Shown here: one piece after another, positions 1 through 9,708 of the stretch
Position numbering within the stretch: the stretch's first letter is position 1
Layout of the letters: every line of letters starts with the position of its first letter
Assembly (NCBI GenBank): GCA_024803745.1
Contig: JANJXV010000020.1
Coordinates: forward strand, 17,896,777 to 17,960,776
DNA length: 64,000 nt
From: Megascapheus bottae
Lineage: Eukaryota; Chordata; Mammalia; Rodentia; Geomyidae
Direction of reading: 5' to 3'
The notes under the pieces: generated by a model
The model's database searches: none
What the model saw: the letters and a program-made list of their open reading frames with translations, nothing else
What the model was told of the DNA's origin: nothing
Program-made: the position numbers and the translations under genes

Positions 1-547
1 AAGAAATATATGTCCCTCTGAGATGGTGTTTTTGTGAAGGCTTTCTCTGACAATAACCATATGTTATATGTCTATCCTTTACATAATTCTATAATTTCTA
101 ATATAAGCATAAAATAAATTTACACTTTCCTTTTTTTAAAGACAGCATTTGTAGGTTCTGCTATCAATCCTTCAAGTTCAAGTATATTGTTATGGTCTGA
201 AGCAGAGTGATGTAGCACCAAGTACATTTGTCAAAATGGCAGAAGTTCTAGATTGAGTCCTCACTGGGTCATTTGCTATATGCTCAGTCAAGCCTTTGTT
301 TTGTTCTCTTGATTTACATGTATTTCCTAAGTAATGAGTTTTAATTATCACACAGGGTTGACAAGTAAGATAACTCATGTATAAATGGTCTGATTCTTCA
401 TAAATATGTGGCATAATGAAGATACTATCCTATCCATTATAAATTCAGGACTGACGTCATCTAAAGTATAAACAAAAGATGGGAACAGGGAATTAATAGA
501 TTTTTGTGATGGGGCAAATAAAGTTATTGGTTTTCATGAGAATGGAT
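1..547. other. AT-rich DNA, no repeat recognised
   Basis: No repeat family, splice-bounded ORF or RNA gene is recognised. The 74-codon minus-strand ORF at 190-414 has no familiar motif and is in line with chance. The only notable site is a palindromic CRE (next entry). Confidence 0.5.
452..459. promoter_or_regulatory. Consensus CRE octamer TGACGTCA
   Basis: A perfect palindromic cAMP-response element (CREB/ATF site) lies in CpG-poor, AT-rich DNA. No TATA box, initiator or CpG island is next to it. It may be a distal element or chance; only the motif is seen. Confidence 0.3.
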
Positions 548-775
548 TTTTTTGCCTTTTTTGGGGGGTTTTCTTTTGTTAGTGGTGGGGCTTGAACCTG
601 GGGCCTAGGCATTGTCCATGAGCTCTTTTGCTCAAGGCTAATGCTCTACCACTTTTGAGCCATAGCACTACTTCTGATTTTCTGGTGGTTAATTGGAGTT
701 AAGAGTCTTAGGAACTTTTCTTCTGGGGCTTGCTTTGAACCAAGTTCCTCAGAACTCAGTTTCCTGAGTAGCAAG
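548..775 (-). repeat. SINE-B (B1-like + tRNA-like dimer)
   Basis: Read on minus, the order is a B1/Alu-like left monomer (here decayed, 'TCCTGAGTAGC' read on plus), a linker with 'GGTTAATTGGAG' (plus), then the tRNA-like right monomer, ending in an A-rich tail seen as T/G-rich sequence at 548-585. Moderately diverged. No clear target duplication. Confidence 0.8.
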
Positions 776-2019
776 AAAAGATTTTGACATAAAATAGTTC
801 TAAAATCTGATGTTGTAGCACAGATGGTGCTTCTAGAAACACAGATATATTCTTGTGATATTATCAGAATATTTATAACCTATATAATTTAGAAATGTTT
901 TCATAAATTCTATGTAATCAAAGATAAATAAAATCAATAATATCCTTAATAAATGCCTTTGATTTTTTTAAATAATGAAATGATTTTTGGTAAAAAAAAA
1001 AAACCAAAGTGTTATATAATTTTAATTGTTTATCCTAGCATATGACTTCATGTTAGTAAATTTTGAATGGCTACCTACATTCTAAATACCTTTTCCATGA
1101 AAACTTCTTTTATTCCTATCTTTCACAATTTACATAGACAAAGTTTTATTTACAATGGGTATCCATAATTATATACTTTAGGTGTTATAGGAAAAGCATA
1201 AATTTCAATCAAAATTAATCTTTTTAATAGATATTTAGTCATGCACATATTCCCAGTAAGCTTTACAACTTAAAAAGAGAGGCTTTAAGTGGGTCTCTGA
1301 CTATTAAATTCGTAGAGTTAGAACAGAGAGATATCACAAAAACCTCTGCAGTCCAAGGTTTTGTTTTCTACAATGCAGTAACAATATGTGAAATACAAAT
1401 TTGACTGTGAACTTTTAAACTTTCAAAACAGTACAGTACAGTACAGGAAATATGTTTTGAAAAGCAGTCAGAAATCAAAGGTCAGTTCAATATGACTAAC
1501 AAAATGAGAAATTACCAAAAGTGGTTTTCTTTCTTCCTTTTTTTATTGAAGGAAAACATTCTGTCTGTAAATGTCACTCTCCTTAAAATGTTCAGAATAA
1601 TTTCAAAAAGAATAAATCTTTTATTGAGATTTTTATACTGCTTATCCGAAAGTCTTCATTCTTTATACCTAACTTTTGACATTATAAATGTATATCATTT
1701 ATAAAGTATAATTTCTCCAATAAGTGTTTACATAATGATTAGGTTTGCATCTAGTGAAAACAGTAGAAATTCAGATAAGATAGCATAGTTGTGATTCAGG
1801 AGGAAAAATAGACATTTCTTGGTGATTGAACAAGTCTAAGAATGATTATTTTTAAAAGACATAAGCATTTTAAAAGTTAAAGGCAAAAGAAGTAAACAAA
1901 TTATATTTTATCAAAATCTATCATGATAATGTATGAGATGTTGTATTTCATAACAAAATTTAGTGGCTTAGCAGTGCACCATATTTTTTGAGTGGAAATC
2001 TTTTTTTAAAATTAATTTA
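776..2019. other. AT-rich DNA, nothing recognised
   Basis: About 1.24 kb with no identifiable gene or repeat. A 70-codon plus ORF at 1492-1704 is Phe/Leu/Ile-rich, as expected from AT-rich sequence, and is not supported. A short triplet-like run (GTACA three times) sits at about 1431-1446. Confidence 0.5.
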
Positions 2020-2210
2020 TTTTTTGCCAGTCCTAGGCTTGAGCTCAGGGCCTGAGCACTGTCTGTGGACTTTCTCAAGGCTAGAGCTCTATCACTTAGA
2101 GCCTCAGCACCACTTCTGGCTTTTCTCTATGTATGTGATACGGAGGAATTGAACCCCAGTCTTCGGGCATGCTAAGCAAGCGCTCTACCACTAGGCCAAA
2201 CTTTCAGCCT
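2020..2210 (-). repeat. SINE-A (tRNA/ID-like dimer)
   Basis: A complete dimer on minus: A-tail (T-run at the low-coordinate end), right monomer ('GAGCTCAGGGCCTGAGCACTG' type region on plus), linker with 'CTATGTATGTG', then the left tRNA-like monomer whose B box reads GAATTGAACCCC on plus. Low to moderate divergence. Confidence 0.88.
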
Positions 2211-2269
2211 ATCAAATCTTAACAGGCTCAGAGGTGTAGTTCTACTCCTGAGACCACAGAGATCTATAA

Positions 2270-2482
2270 AGGTGACAGCTGGCTCATCACGTGTAGCTCA
2301 CACTCACTGATAGTTGGGATTTGCTGCATGACTCTTATGTACCTTGGTTCTTCTCCACATGATCTCTCAATTTGGCTTAGAGGTCTAAGAAAATGGCAAC
2401 TGAGTTTCACAAGGGACTATTTCCAGCAGTAAAAGAGGACACAAAGTTTCTTGAAACCTAGGCTCAGAGGTGAATGTAGCTT
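2270..2482. repeat. Ancient LTR-like fragment (ERVL/MaLR class)
   Basis: The stretch around 'CTCCACATGATCTCTC' and the following segment resembles a mammal-wide LTR class that carries a similar block. Heavily diverged, family not fixed, boundaries approximate. Confidence 0.4.
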
Positions 2483-3519
2483 TAGTCCTAGAGTTTAGTA
2501 TCAACAGAAAGAGAATTTACAGCTATTGTCAACTAACTATAGGGAGGGCATAGGTCTGTGGATGACAGACCATACATTGTTTCAGACCCTAAGGATGACT
2601 TAGATGATGACTTGCTTTAGCTATCAGGTGACATTGCATAATGATTTAAAACAAAGTTCATTGTATACTTAGAAAATAATCACTTGTTGAACTTTACCAT
2701 GGCCTTGGAATAATATGTAAAAACCTTCAAGATAATTACATAAAAGTAGAAGAAAAACTTCTTTTACTATATCTAAACGCAGTTGGTAAGTATAAATTGT
2801 CCATACTCACTGTTTAGTTACACTTGGTGTACTGACAGAAATGCTGAGACTGAGACAATGTACTTGACAGTAAAGATTAGATGCTGCCACTTTTTCATTC
2901 CCATCAATTTCTCAGTGTAGATTTATGAATTTTTGGCCTAACCAAAAGAGCACACTTCCAAGTATTTATTGAAGTTTGTTGTGTTTCTAAGTACTATCAG
3001 TTCCAAAAGCCCTCCCCCGTGTCCCTCCCCCTTTTTTGTATCTTCTCTCAAGTTCCTGTTCTTGCTAGACAAGAATGTTATTACTCGTCTCTCACCACTC
3101 TCCCATAGCAGAACAGGGAGCAGGAAGGAGGCTAAGCAAAGAACTGTCAAGGAGAATGTGGCTTCATCTAGTAGTTGGTTTGGGTTAGATGAGACCAGAG
3201 ACTCCAAGCCCATGAACCCCAATAATCTGCAGATGGAAAGTTTTCCCATAGGTTTAACACCCACACAGCAAGGAGAGATGAGAGCCACAGGGTAGGCCGA
3301 GTGAGCATTGAGAAGGGAGATTGGATTCCCTTTACCCAGGAAGTTTGCGGCACTACATAGGGCAAAGCTGAGAGCAGATGCAATCTTATGCCACAGGAGT
3401 GGCCCTGAATGCAAAACTTCCCACTAGTACCATATAATTATTAATGTCACTATAATAATCACTCTCAAATCTGACTTAAAGCAGTGAAATATTCAAAAAC
3501 AGTGAATTATGTGTTTTTT
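2483..3519. other. Unassigned DNA with GC-elevated block
   Basis: No repeat recognised. Positions 2938-3414 hold the longest minus ORF outside the L1s (158 codons), overlapped on plus by a 108-codon ORF at 2969-3295. There is no known domain and no splice or promoter context. Overlapping ORFs on both strands in a more GC-rich block are more easily explained by composition. Confidence 0.4.
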
Positions 3520-3868
3520 CTACATTCAAGTCCTCTCTCAAATATGAGATTTTAGATGTTTTCCTATTCTGTTGATTGTCTTTCTACTTTCTTGAGGACA
3601 TTTCTTGAAATAAAACCTTAAAAAATTATTTTGATGACGTCCGATTTATCTATTTCTTTTGCCATTAATGATTTTGGTGTCCTGAGACACCATTGCCTAA
3701 TCTGAAGTCATGAAGATTTAGTCCCATGTAATTTTCCAAGAGTTTTATAGGTTTAACTCTTACATTTAGGCCTATGATCTATTTTGAGTCAATTTTTATA
3801 TATTGTATATGCTATGGATCCTGCTTCATTCTTTCACATATGGATATTCACTTTCTCAGTATTCTTTT
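3520..3868 (-). repeat. Ancient L1 ORF2 fragment, first part
   Basis: The minus strand matches the remembered pattern of the L1 ORF2 3' region (blocks around 'GTCATGAAGATTTA', 'TTTGAGTCAATTTTT' and 'ATGGATATTCA' on plus). It continues after 4258, so the 3869-4257 material is a later insertion. Confidence 0.8.
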
Positions 3869-4257
3869 TCGTATTTTTTTATTGTTGGGGTAATGAATAA
3901 AGGGGTTATAGTTACTCAGTATTTTTGAATTTTTTTGCCAGTCCTGGGGCTTGAACTCAGGGCCTGAGCATGTCCTTGGACTTTCCTTAAGGTTAGAGCT
4001 CTACCACTTGAGCCTCAGCACCACTTCCAGCCTTTTCTATGTATACAGTACCGAGGAATCAAACCCGGGTCTTCGTGCATGCTAGGCAAGCACACTACTA
4101 CTAGGCCAGACTCCCACCCCTCAGTATTCTTTTTCATTATTTTTTATTGTTGGGGTAATGTATGGAGGGGTTACAGTTATTCAGCATTCTTTTTAATTTT
4201 TAAATTTTTATCATCGGGGTAATGTTTAGAGAGGTTACAGTTACTCAGTATTCTTTT
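3855..4257 (-). repeat. Tandem array of short L1 3'-end stubs
   Basis: Three units of about 61-65 bp (3855-3916, 4120-4180, 4181-4245) plus a partial fourth (4246-4257). Each unit is a target-like segment (CTCAGTATTCTTTTT) followed by about 46 bp that, on minus, equals the L1 3' terminus seen complete near 51,250-51,290. A SINE-A splits unit 1 from unit 2. The flanking copies of CTCAGTATTCTTTT (3855-3868 and 4244-4257) look like the original target duplication. Confidence 0.7.
3930..4120 (-). repeat. SINE-A inside the L1-stub array
   Basis: A full-length minus dimer with 9-bp direct repeats CTCAGTATT at 3915-3923 and 4120-4128. The left-monomer B box reads GAATCAAACCCGGG on plus. It entered the array after the first stub insertion. 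Confidence 0.88.
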
Positions 4258-4362
4258 GAAAAGATTGCTCTTGCCCTACTGGCTAATCTTACCAATCTTG
4301 TCAAAATAAATTGATCACAAATCTAAAGATTTATTCCTGGAGGGCCAGGAGGGCATACTTTA
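4258..4362 (-). repeat. Ancient L1 ORF2 fragment, second part
   Basis: Continues the 3520-3868 copy across the stub array, with matching order ('GAAAAGATTGCTC', then 'CAAAATAAATTGATCA', then 'TTTATTCCTGG'). Confidence 0.75.
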
Positions 4363-4384
4363 TATTTTTATGATCACCTTAAAG

Positions 4385-4540
4385 CTTATAAGTCTTTCCC
4401 TGTCACTGACCCTAACTATAAGAACTTTGGGAAGTTACTTCACCTATTCAAACTGGCCTCACAGTGTTAGTTTGAACTTAAAAAATAGATATGCAAAATA
4501 TTGAGCCAGAACTCAGCACAGTGTTCAGTAACATTCATGA
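4385..4540 (+). repeat. MIR-like ancient SINE
   Basis: The plus strand follows the MIR core order: a segment like 'gggaagttacttcacct', then a 'cctcacagtgtt' block. Strongly diverged. Confidence 0.5.
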
Positions 4541-4555
4541 TTTGTTGCTATTTTT

Positions 4556-4636
4556 ATTTTGCATAACTGTGGAATAAACTCAAGGCCACATACTTGCTAG
4601 GCAATCAATCTACCACTTGATCCATGCCTCTAGCTT
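4556..4636 (-). repeat. Old ID-like tRNA-derived SINE
   Basis: On minus the order is 'ATCAAGTGGTAGATTG', 'GCCTAGCAAG', then 'CCTTGAGTTTA', i.e. the ID/tRNA-Ala-like body with decayed A and B boxes. Confidence 0.55.
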
Positions 4637-4769
4637 CTTTCTTTATTTTAATTGTATTTTTATTATCCTTAAATAGTTGTACAAAGGTTCTACCATTTAA
4701 CAAATGGTGTCTTGATCAATGTCACCCTTTCATCATTCTCCCCAATCCCTAACAATCCAACCCACTGAT

Positions 4770-5035
4770 TATTTTTGAAATAAGATATAACATTATTCCC
4801 AGGCTGGCCTAGACTTTGATCCTCCTACTTATGCTTCCCTGTGTTGCTGGAGATGACAGATAAGCAGCACCATGATCAGCCATTCTTCTCACTCCATAGC
4901 TGGCATAACAAGCTCATACTGCCATGACCTGTTTCTGGAATGAACTTCCATCCCTGGGCTAGTTTTGAATCATGATCTTCTGATAGCTACCTTCTAAATA
5001 GCTAGAATTACAAACTTGAGTCCACTACTGCTGAC
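4770..5035 (-). repeat. Old B1/Alu-like SINE pieces
   Basis: Two successive minus fragments (about 4770-4880 and 4905-5035) show 'CCAGGCTGGCCTAGA', 'GATCCTCCTACTT' and, in the second, 'TAGCTAGAATTACA', the reverse of B1/Alu bodies. Highly diverged. Confidence 0.5.
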
Positions 5036-5419
5036 AAACTATTTTTTCTTATTTACATTATTTCTTAAATCTGCCATAATTGGTTCATATGTATTATTTT
5101 GTACCTATATAAAAAGTTTTTCAATAAGAATATAGGCTAGACTCTCACATTCTACTATATATTGTCAATCTACATATTCAGCCACTAGCATTCCATAATC
5201 CACTCATGTTGTTATTACTATATTTGTAGCTTATTTTGAAGAACTTTTTTTTAATTGATTTGTTTTTCTAGGAATGCACTAGTGTGAGAAGCTAGAATCA
5301 TATCATTGGAACAAGTCATAAAAGTGATAGATCCTTCTTCCTTCTTATTCTATCCAGTACAGGGCAACTGAAGATTCTTCAGAAAGTTTCAGTTGCACTT
5401 AATAGGTGCCTTGATTTTG
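5036..5419. other. AT-rich DNA, nothing recognised
   Basis: No gene, RNA or repeat family is recognised in this stretch. Confidence 0.4.
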
Positions 5420-5713
5420 TGTGTATTGGGTTGAGGAGGCATGGGGCTTGAACTCTGGGCCTGGGCCCTGTCCCTAAGCTCTTCAGCTCAAGGCTACTGC
5501 CCTAACCCTGGGTCTGGGCATTGTCCCTGAGCTCTTCACCTCAAGGCTACTGCCCTACCCCTAGAGCCACAGCTCCATTTCTCGTTTTCTAGTGATTAAT
5601 TGGAGATAAGAGTCTCATGGTCTTTTGTGCCCAGGCTGGCTTTGAACCTCGATCCTCAAATCTCAGCCTCCTGAGTAGCTAGGATTACAGGTGTAGGCCA
5701 CAGCACCCCAGCT
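5420..5713 (-). repeat. SINE-B with internal 53-bp duplication
   Basis: A SINE-B on minus whose right monomer contains a tandem duplication: 5457-5509 and 5510-5562 are 53-bp copies differing at a few bases. The B1-like part is well preserved ('CCTGAGTAGCTAGGATTACA' on plus). The element is longer than its relatives because of this duplication. Confidence 0.88.
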
Positions 5714-5742
5714 GATTATTATTATTATTATTATTATTATTT
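5714..5742. repeat. (ATT)n microsatellite
   Basis: About nine ATT units directly abut the 5' end of the SINE-B. The adjoining segment 5747-5828 is an old tRNA-like SINE fragment on minus. Confidence 0.9.
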
Positions 5743-5746
5743 TAGG

Positions 5747-5828
5747 CCTGATACTTGGACTTGAACTCCGTATTTGGAGCTTTTGTTCTTTTACTATTGT
5801 TCTACCAACTGAGCTAAGATTCTGCCTC
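5747..5828 (-). repeat. Old tRNA-like SINE fragment
   Basis: On plus it reads 'GGACTTGAACTCCG' then 'CTACCAACTGAGCTAAG', the reverse of a B box and an A box. Strongly diverged, family uncertain. Confidence 0.45.
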
Positions 5829-6509
5829 CTAATGGGTGCATTCTTTTGTAATTCCAGGAAGACAAATTTCTCCTCTCTCATTGGTCAACCTCTGCAATAT
5901 TAGGATATTTGGGGGGAACTCTACATTTTAAAAATTCAGTCCTGAAATCTTGTGTTTTTACAGGAGATTTTTGTCAGACAAAAAAGAAAGAACAACTGTA
6001 AACTGTGGGACATTGGATTATTTATTCTGTCAAGGCAAAACGTTGTTGTTTCATGAATACAACTTTCTTTGGTTTGTAGATGCTGGATAGGGGAGGGATC
6101 AGATGAGAAATCTTTTGAGCCAAGTACTTAGTTTTTCTGGTTTATCTATTTCCTTCTTTTTTCTATGCTCATTTTAACCAAATCTTCCAGGTAGCAAAAG
6201 ATTTCTTTAGCAATTGCAGTAAAATCAAAAGCATACGTAAGTCATTTGTAATACAGTGAGTAGAGTCTGACCTTGATTTCTTAAATAAGATTCTCTTTAG
6301 TGTAAAGTTACACACGTGTGTATTTTTAATAATTGCATCCAGGCTATACACATTCTCTATTTCTTTTTGTTGATGCTCTTCCAGTTTAGATCATAAATAT
6401 TTAAGCTATTGGGTTCTTCATTCATTTTTCATAAAGTTTTCATATCTTGGCCTTTTAGGCTATGTTCTAATTTTTCTGTTGTCAAGTTTATTTTTAATTT
6501 CTGCCTGTC
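5829..6509. other. AT-rich DNA, nothing recognised
   Basis: No repeat or gene recognised. The minus ORF at 6169-6351 is short and featureless. Confidence 0.4.
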
Positions 6510-6738
6510 TTTCTTTTTCTTTCTGTCAGTGATGGGACTTGAACTCGGCCTGGGTGCTGTCCCTGAGCTCTTCAGCTCAAGACTAGCACTCCACTACTTG
6601 AGCCTCAGCACCACTTCTTGTTTTCTGGTGATTAATTGGCGATAAGAGTCTCATGGACATTTCCTGCCTGAACCTCAGTCCTCACCTCTCAGCCTCCTGA
6701 GTAGCTAAGATTACAGGCATGAGCCATCGGAGCCCAGC
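6510..6738 (-). repeat. SINE-B
   Basis: A full minus copy with T/C-rich low end (the A-tail), tRNA-like right monomer ('CTTCAGCTCAAGACTAGCAC'), linker 'GATTAATTGGCGATAAGAG' and B1-like 'CCTGAGTAGCTAAGATTACA'. Confidence 0.9.
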
Positions 6739-7156
6739 TTTAAACATACTTTAACGTCTATGTATACTTGTTCTTTTCATGAAATCGTCTCTAATATCTC
6801 TTAAGAAAAAAATAGATTAAATTTCATCTAGAATCATTATTTTTTATTTAAACATTTTTTTGCTTAATGTTTTATATTTTTTTACAGTTTTTGATGGTTT
6901 GTGTGTTTAGTCAGTTAGGGTTAGTTGCATATGGCCTTTCTCAGCTTGCGGGGGGGAAAAGAAGGTTATGGTAAAGTCTAGCAATGTCATGTTGTCTAAC
7001 AATGATCTTATTTTTCCTTGGAGGAAAATACCATATATGCAGTTGCAAGATGGGGAGGCAACTTTGCTATAGTGTACATGATCACCTAATCAACTCCTGA
7101 ATTTTCTGCCTCTCATCACTCCTATTCTTTCATAAAAGGAAAGATACAACTAATAA
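6739..7156. other. Unassigned AT-rich DNA
   Basis: No repeat family recognised. A G-run of seven lies near 6950. Confidence 0.4.
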
Positions 7157-7707
7157 TATTTTTGTAAGGTAACAAGTGAGAAACCACATTTTGAGAGGTT
7201 GAATCTTGGTCTTTATTGGAGCTAACAGTCTGCAGGCAGCCAATTGTTGCAAAGGCCTGCAGCCTGCAAATACACTTAACACAGTTAAGAAATAGGCCAG
7301 AGAGAAAAGAATAAAAACAATACCAACATACCAATTCAACTCCAATAGAGAGCTGAATTGGGATGCTATGGCGACCAAAGCACAGCCAGGAGACAAGAGA
7401 CAGGGACAACAACAAGGAGACACGTGGCATGGTGTAATGGTGGCTGATCTGGTCCAGGTCTAAATAGGATCAGGTCAGGCAGGGGCAGCTTCTCAGGAAT
7501 CTCCCAGTCCCAAGCCCTAGACTGACAGATGTAATAACCTATCAGCCAAGTGCCTGCCCCTGCCCCCAGGGATTCAGGCACTCTCTTCACCTGGGCGGCA
7601 GTGGCTTAATAATCCCCAACTATGGACTGGACAAGAGTCCAGTCCCTACCATTAACCATATGGCCAAGGTGGTGCTGGCCAGACCTGATCTCTTTACTAC
7701 AACATGG
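7157..7707 (-). mobile_element. Candidate solo LTR (endogenous retrovirus-like)
   Basis: This GC-elevated block differs from its surroundings. Read on minus it has a TATA-like 'CCTATTTAGACC' (about 7461-7472) and, downstream, a polyadenylation hexamer in 'CCAATAAAGACC' (about 7208-7219), the order expected of U3-R in an LTR. The inner ends can be read as TG...CA (7704 and 7163). Direct repeats CTAATAA at 7150-7156 and 7708-7714 flank it but are not flush with TG/CA. No gag/pol/env is adjacent, so a solo LTR is the best guess. The 102- and 97-codon minus ORFs inside it are taken as chance. Confidence 0.4.
7624..7645. other. Perfect 9-bp hairpin
   Basis: GGACTGGAC and GTCCAGTCC are separated by the 4-nt loop AAGA. 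It lies in the U3-like part of the candidate LTR and could be a structured element or a paired factor site. Confidence 0.6.
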
Positions 7708-8039
7708 CTAATAAGTGGATGTGGGAACTTATATTTCTGAAAGGACTTCTGACTTCTAGATGATTCTGGAGCATACACTATTATAGGGTCAACACTACTC
7801 TAGGGTACAGGTAGCCATTTTTCATACCAGATATCTTATATTTTGGCTGATCTATTGTTCTTATGTAGAACTGAACTTTATAGCCCAGCTGCAAATACTG
7901 ATGGGTGCCTTAAGGTTACAAAATGAAGGTGTTTCTTTTCTATGCAGTGGGTCATTAACATATTTATGCCTCGTCTTCTCTTTGCCAGTTAAAACACTTT
8001 TGATTCCCTCAGCAGTTTCTTTAAACATCTTTAAGTTTG
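7708..8039. other. Unassigned DNA
   Basis: Nothing recognised apart from the direct repeat CTAATAA at its start. Confidence 0.35.
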
Positions 8040-8345
8040 TCATTAAACACACATAGCTAAACTCAACCATCTTAGCTATTTCTAAGTACACAGTTCAGTG
8101 GTATTAAGTATATTCGCATTGTTGTACAAGCAGTCTTCAGAACTCTTTTCTTCTTTAAAAAGAAAACTTCACACCTATTGTACTGCTTCCTCGTCCCCCT
8201 CCTGCTCAGTTCCTGGCAACCACCATTCTACTTTCTCTAAGGACCTCATGGAAGTGAAATCATGCAGAGTGTGTCTCTTTGAGATTGGCTTAGTTGACTT
8301 AACACAATGTAGGTAGGATTCCTAATGCTCTTCACATCTTAGTCA
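8040..8345 (-). repeat. Ancient L1 (L1M-type) 3'-region fragment
   Basis: The minus-strand order 'CAGTTCAGTGGTATTAAGTA', 'CCTGGCAACCACCATTCTAC' (plus-strand reading) and 'GTGAAATCATGCAG' matches the widely spread old L1M 3' UTR pattern. Confidence 0.7.
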
Positions 8346-9326
8346 TTTCTTCTCTGAATCATGTTTGTTCATATCATACTGAAGAAAGTGAGTCCAGAAC
8401 AGTGTATATTAATCTAAGTGTATTTGGAGAGACAGAAAGGAATTCATCATGACGTTGCATTTCTAATAAAGAGTATGTGAGAGTCTTTTTATTGCCTCCT
8501 GGCACTGTTGACTCAAATGGAACTTCACTAGCAAATCAACACTTAAGAGCTGTAAGGCACTTCCTTCCCATCACCTGCCTATTCTCCAGCCTATGACCTC
8601 TGAGTATAACCAAGCAGGAAAAATGATAGAATTACATAATAAGGTCATAATGAGATAGGGAGAATATGTATACAATCTGCATGATAAATGAATTTCCTTA
8701 TGCTTTTTCTTCTGTAATAACATTTCACATTTTCATTAAACTCCAGTCCACAGTGAAAATCAATGCAATGACTTTGCAAGACAGAAAATAATAAAAAAAT
8801 ATTAATATATTGACCTTATTCTCCAAATTGATACTCTATAGTGACTCAGAATTATTATACTGAACAGTTTTTTTCTTCAAGACAGACACAAATATATGAA
8901 AGTGCTATTTTTCTTTTCAAACATGAATTGGTATGCGTTTAATAAGCTGGAAGTTCTTAAAAATGGCATCGAGCCACCCTTACATATATGTGATAAGAGA
9001 GATTTTTACCTTCCACTTCCCCAACAAGCCATTGTCTATCAAGAATAACAAAAATTTTAAAGCAGTTACCTATTGTTAATGGTACAAGTGAGCCTAAGCA
9101 TATTACTCTCATTTTCTTTCTAGCCTGGGAGAAACAAGCCTGAATTGTGATTTGTTATCTTGGTGGAAGTTGTATGTAATTCAGAACTTTCTCCTTGGGA
9201 GTCAATTGTTATTAATATTTTGATAATTATAAGTCATTTAAATGCTTATATGTTGGAGCTTTAATTATTTTTTCTTTTTTACTTTTTCCAAATGGGTAAA
9301 TTTATAATAAAGAAGAAATGAAGTAT
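8346..9326. other. AT-rich DNA, nothing recognised
   Basis: Almost 1 kb without recognised repeats or ORFs. It may be partly single-copy. Confidence 0.45.
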
Positions 9327-9344
9327 AAGAAATTTGTAAATATG

Positions 9345-9540
9345 GGGGCCGGGAGTTTGGCCTAGTGGTTAAAGTGCTTGCCTAGCATTCATGAAGACCC
9401 GGGTTCGATTCCTCGGTACCACATACATAGAAAAAAGCCGGAAGTGGTGCTGAGGCTCAAGTGGTAGAACTCTAGCCTTGAGAAAGTCCAAGGACAGTGC
9501 TCAGGCCCTGAGCTCAAGCCCAGGACTGGCCAAAAAAAAA
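9345..9540 (+). repeat. Young SINE-A with perfect 18-bp target duplication
   Basis: A full plus-strand dimer. The left monomer has intact pol III boxes (TGGCCTAGTGG near 9358 and GGTTCGATTCC near 9402), followed by linker 'CATACATAG', a right monomer with 'GCTCAAGTGGTAGAAC' and 'GAGCTCAAGCCC', and an A-tail of about 11. It is flanked by identical 18-bp repeats at 9327-9344 and 9541-9558. Perfect boxes and duplications indicate a recent insertion. Confidence 0.95.
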
Positions 9541-9629
9541 AAGAAATTTGTAAATATGAAAGTAAAGCTTGCTTGTACATTATATCCACGTGACTTTTTA
9601 TTTTTTTAATTTTTTTCTTGGGTTTTGAA

Positions 9630-9708
9630 CTTGGGTGGTTTGTTTTGTTTTTGTGTTTATGTGGTACTGAGGAATCAAACCCAGGGCTTCATGCATTCAT
9701 GGGACTAT
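9630..9708 (-). repeat. SINE-A left-monomer fragment
   Basis: On plus 'TATGTGGTACTGAGGAATCA' then 'AACCCAGGGCTTCATGCAT' is the reverse of the SINE-A left monomer. The right monomer is missing or decayed. Confidence 0.6.

Noticed and set aside
7122..7430. Two overlapping hydrophobic minus ORFs of 102 and 97 codons
   Set aside because: Different frames of the same candidate LTR; no signal-peptide protein family recognised and no conserved frame.
9390..9412. tRNA-like B boxes suggesting true tRNA genes
   Set aside because: All belong to SINE-A/ID-like repeats: no acceptor-stem pairing, followed by linker, right monomer and A-tail.
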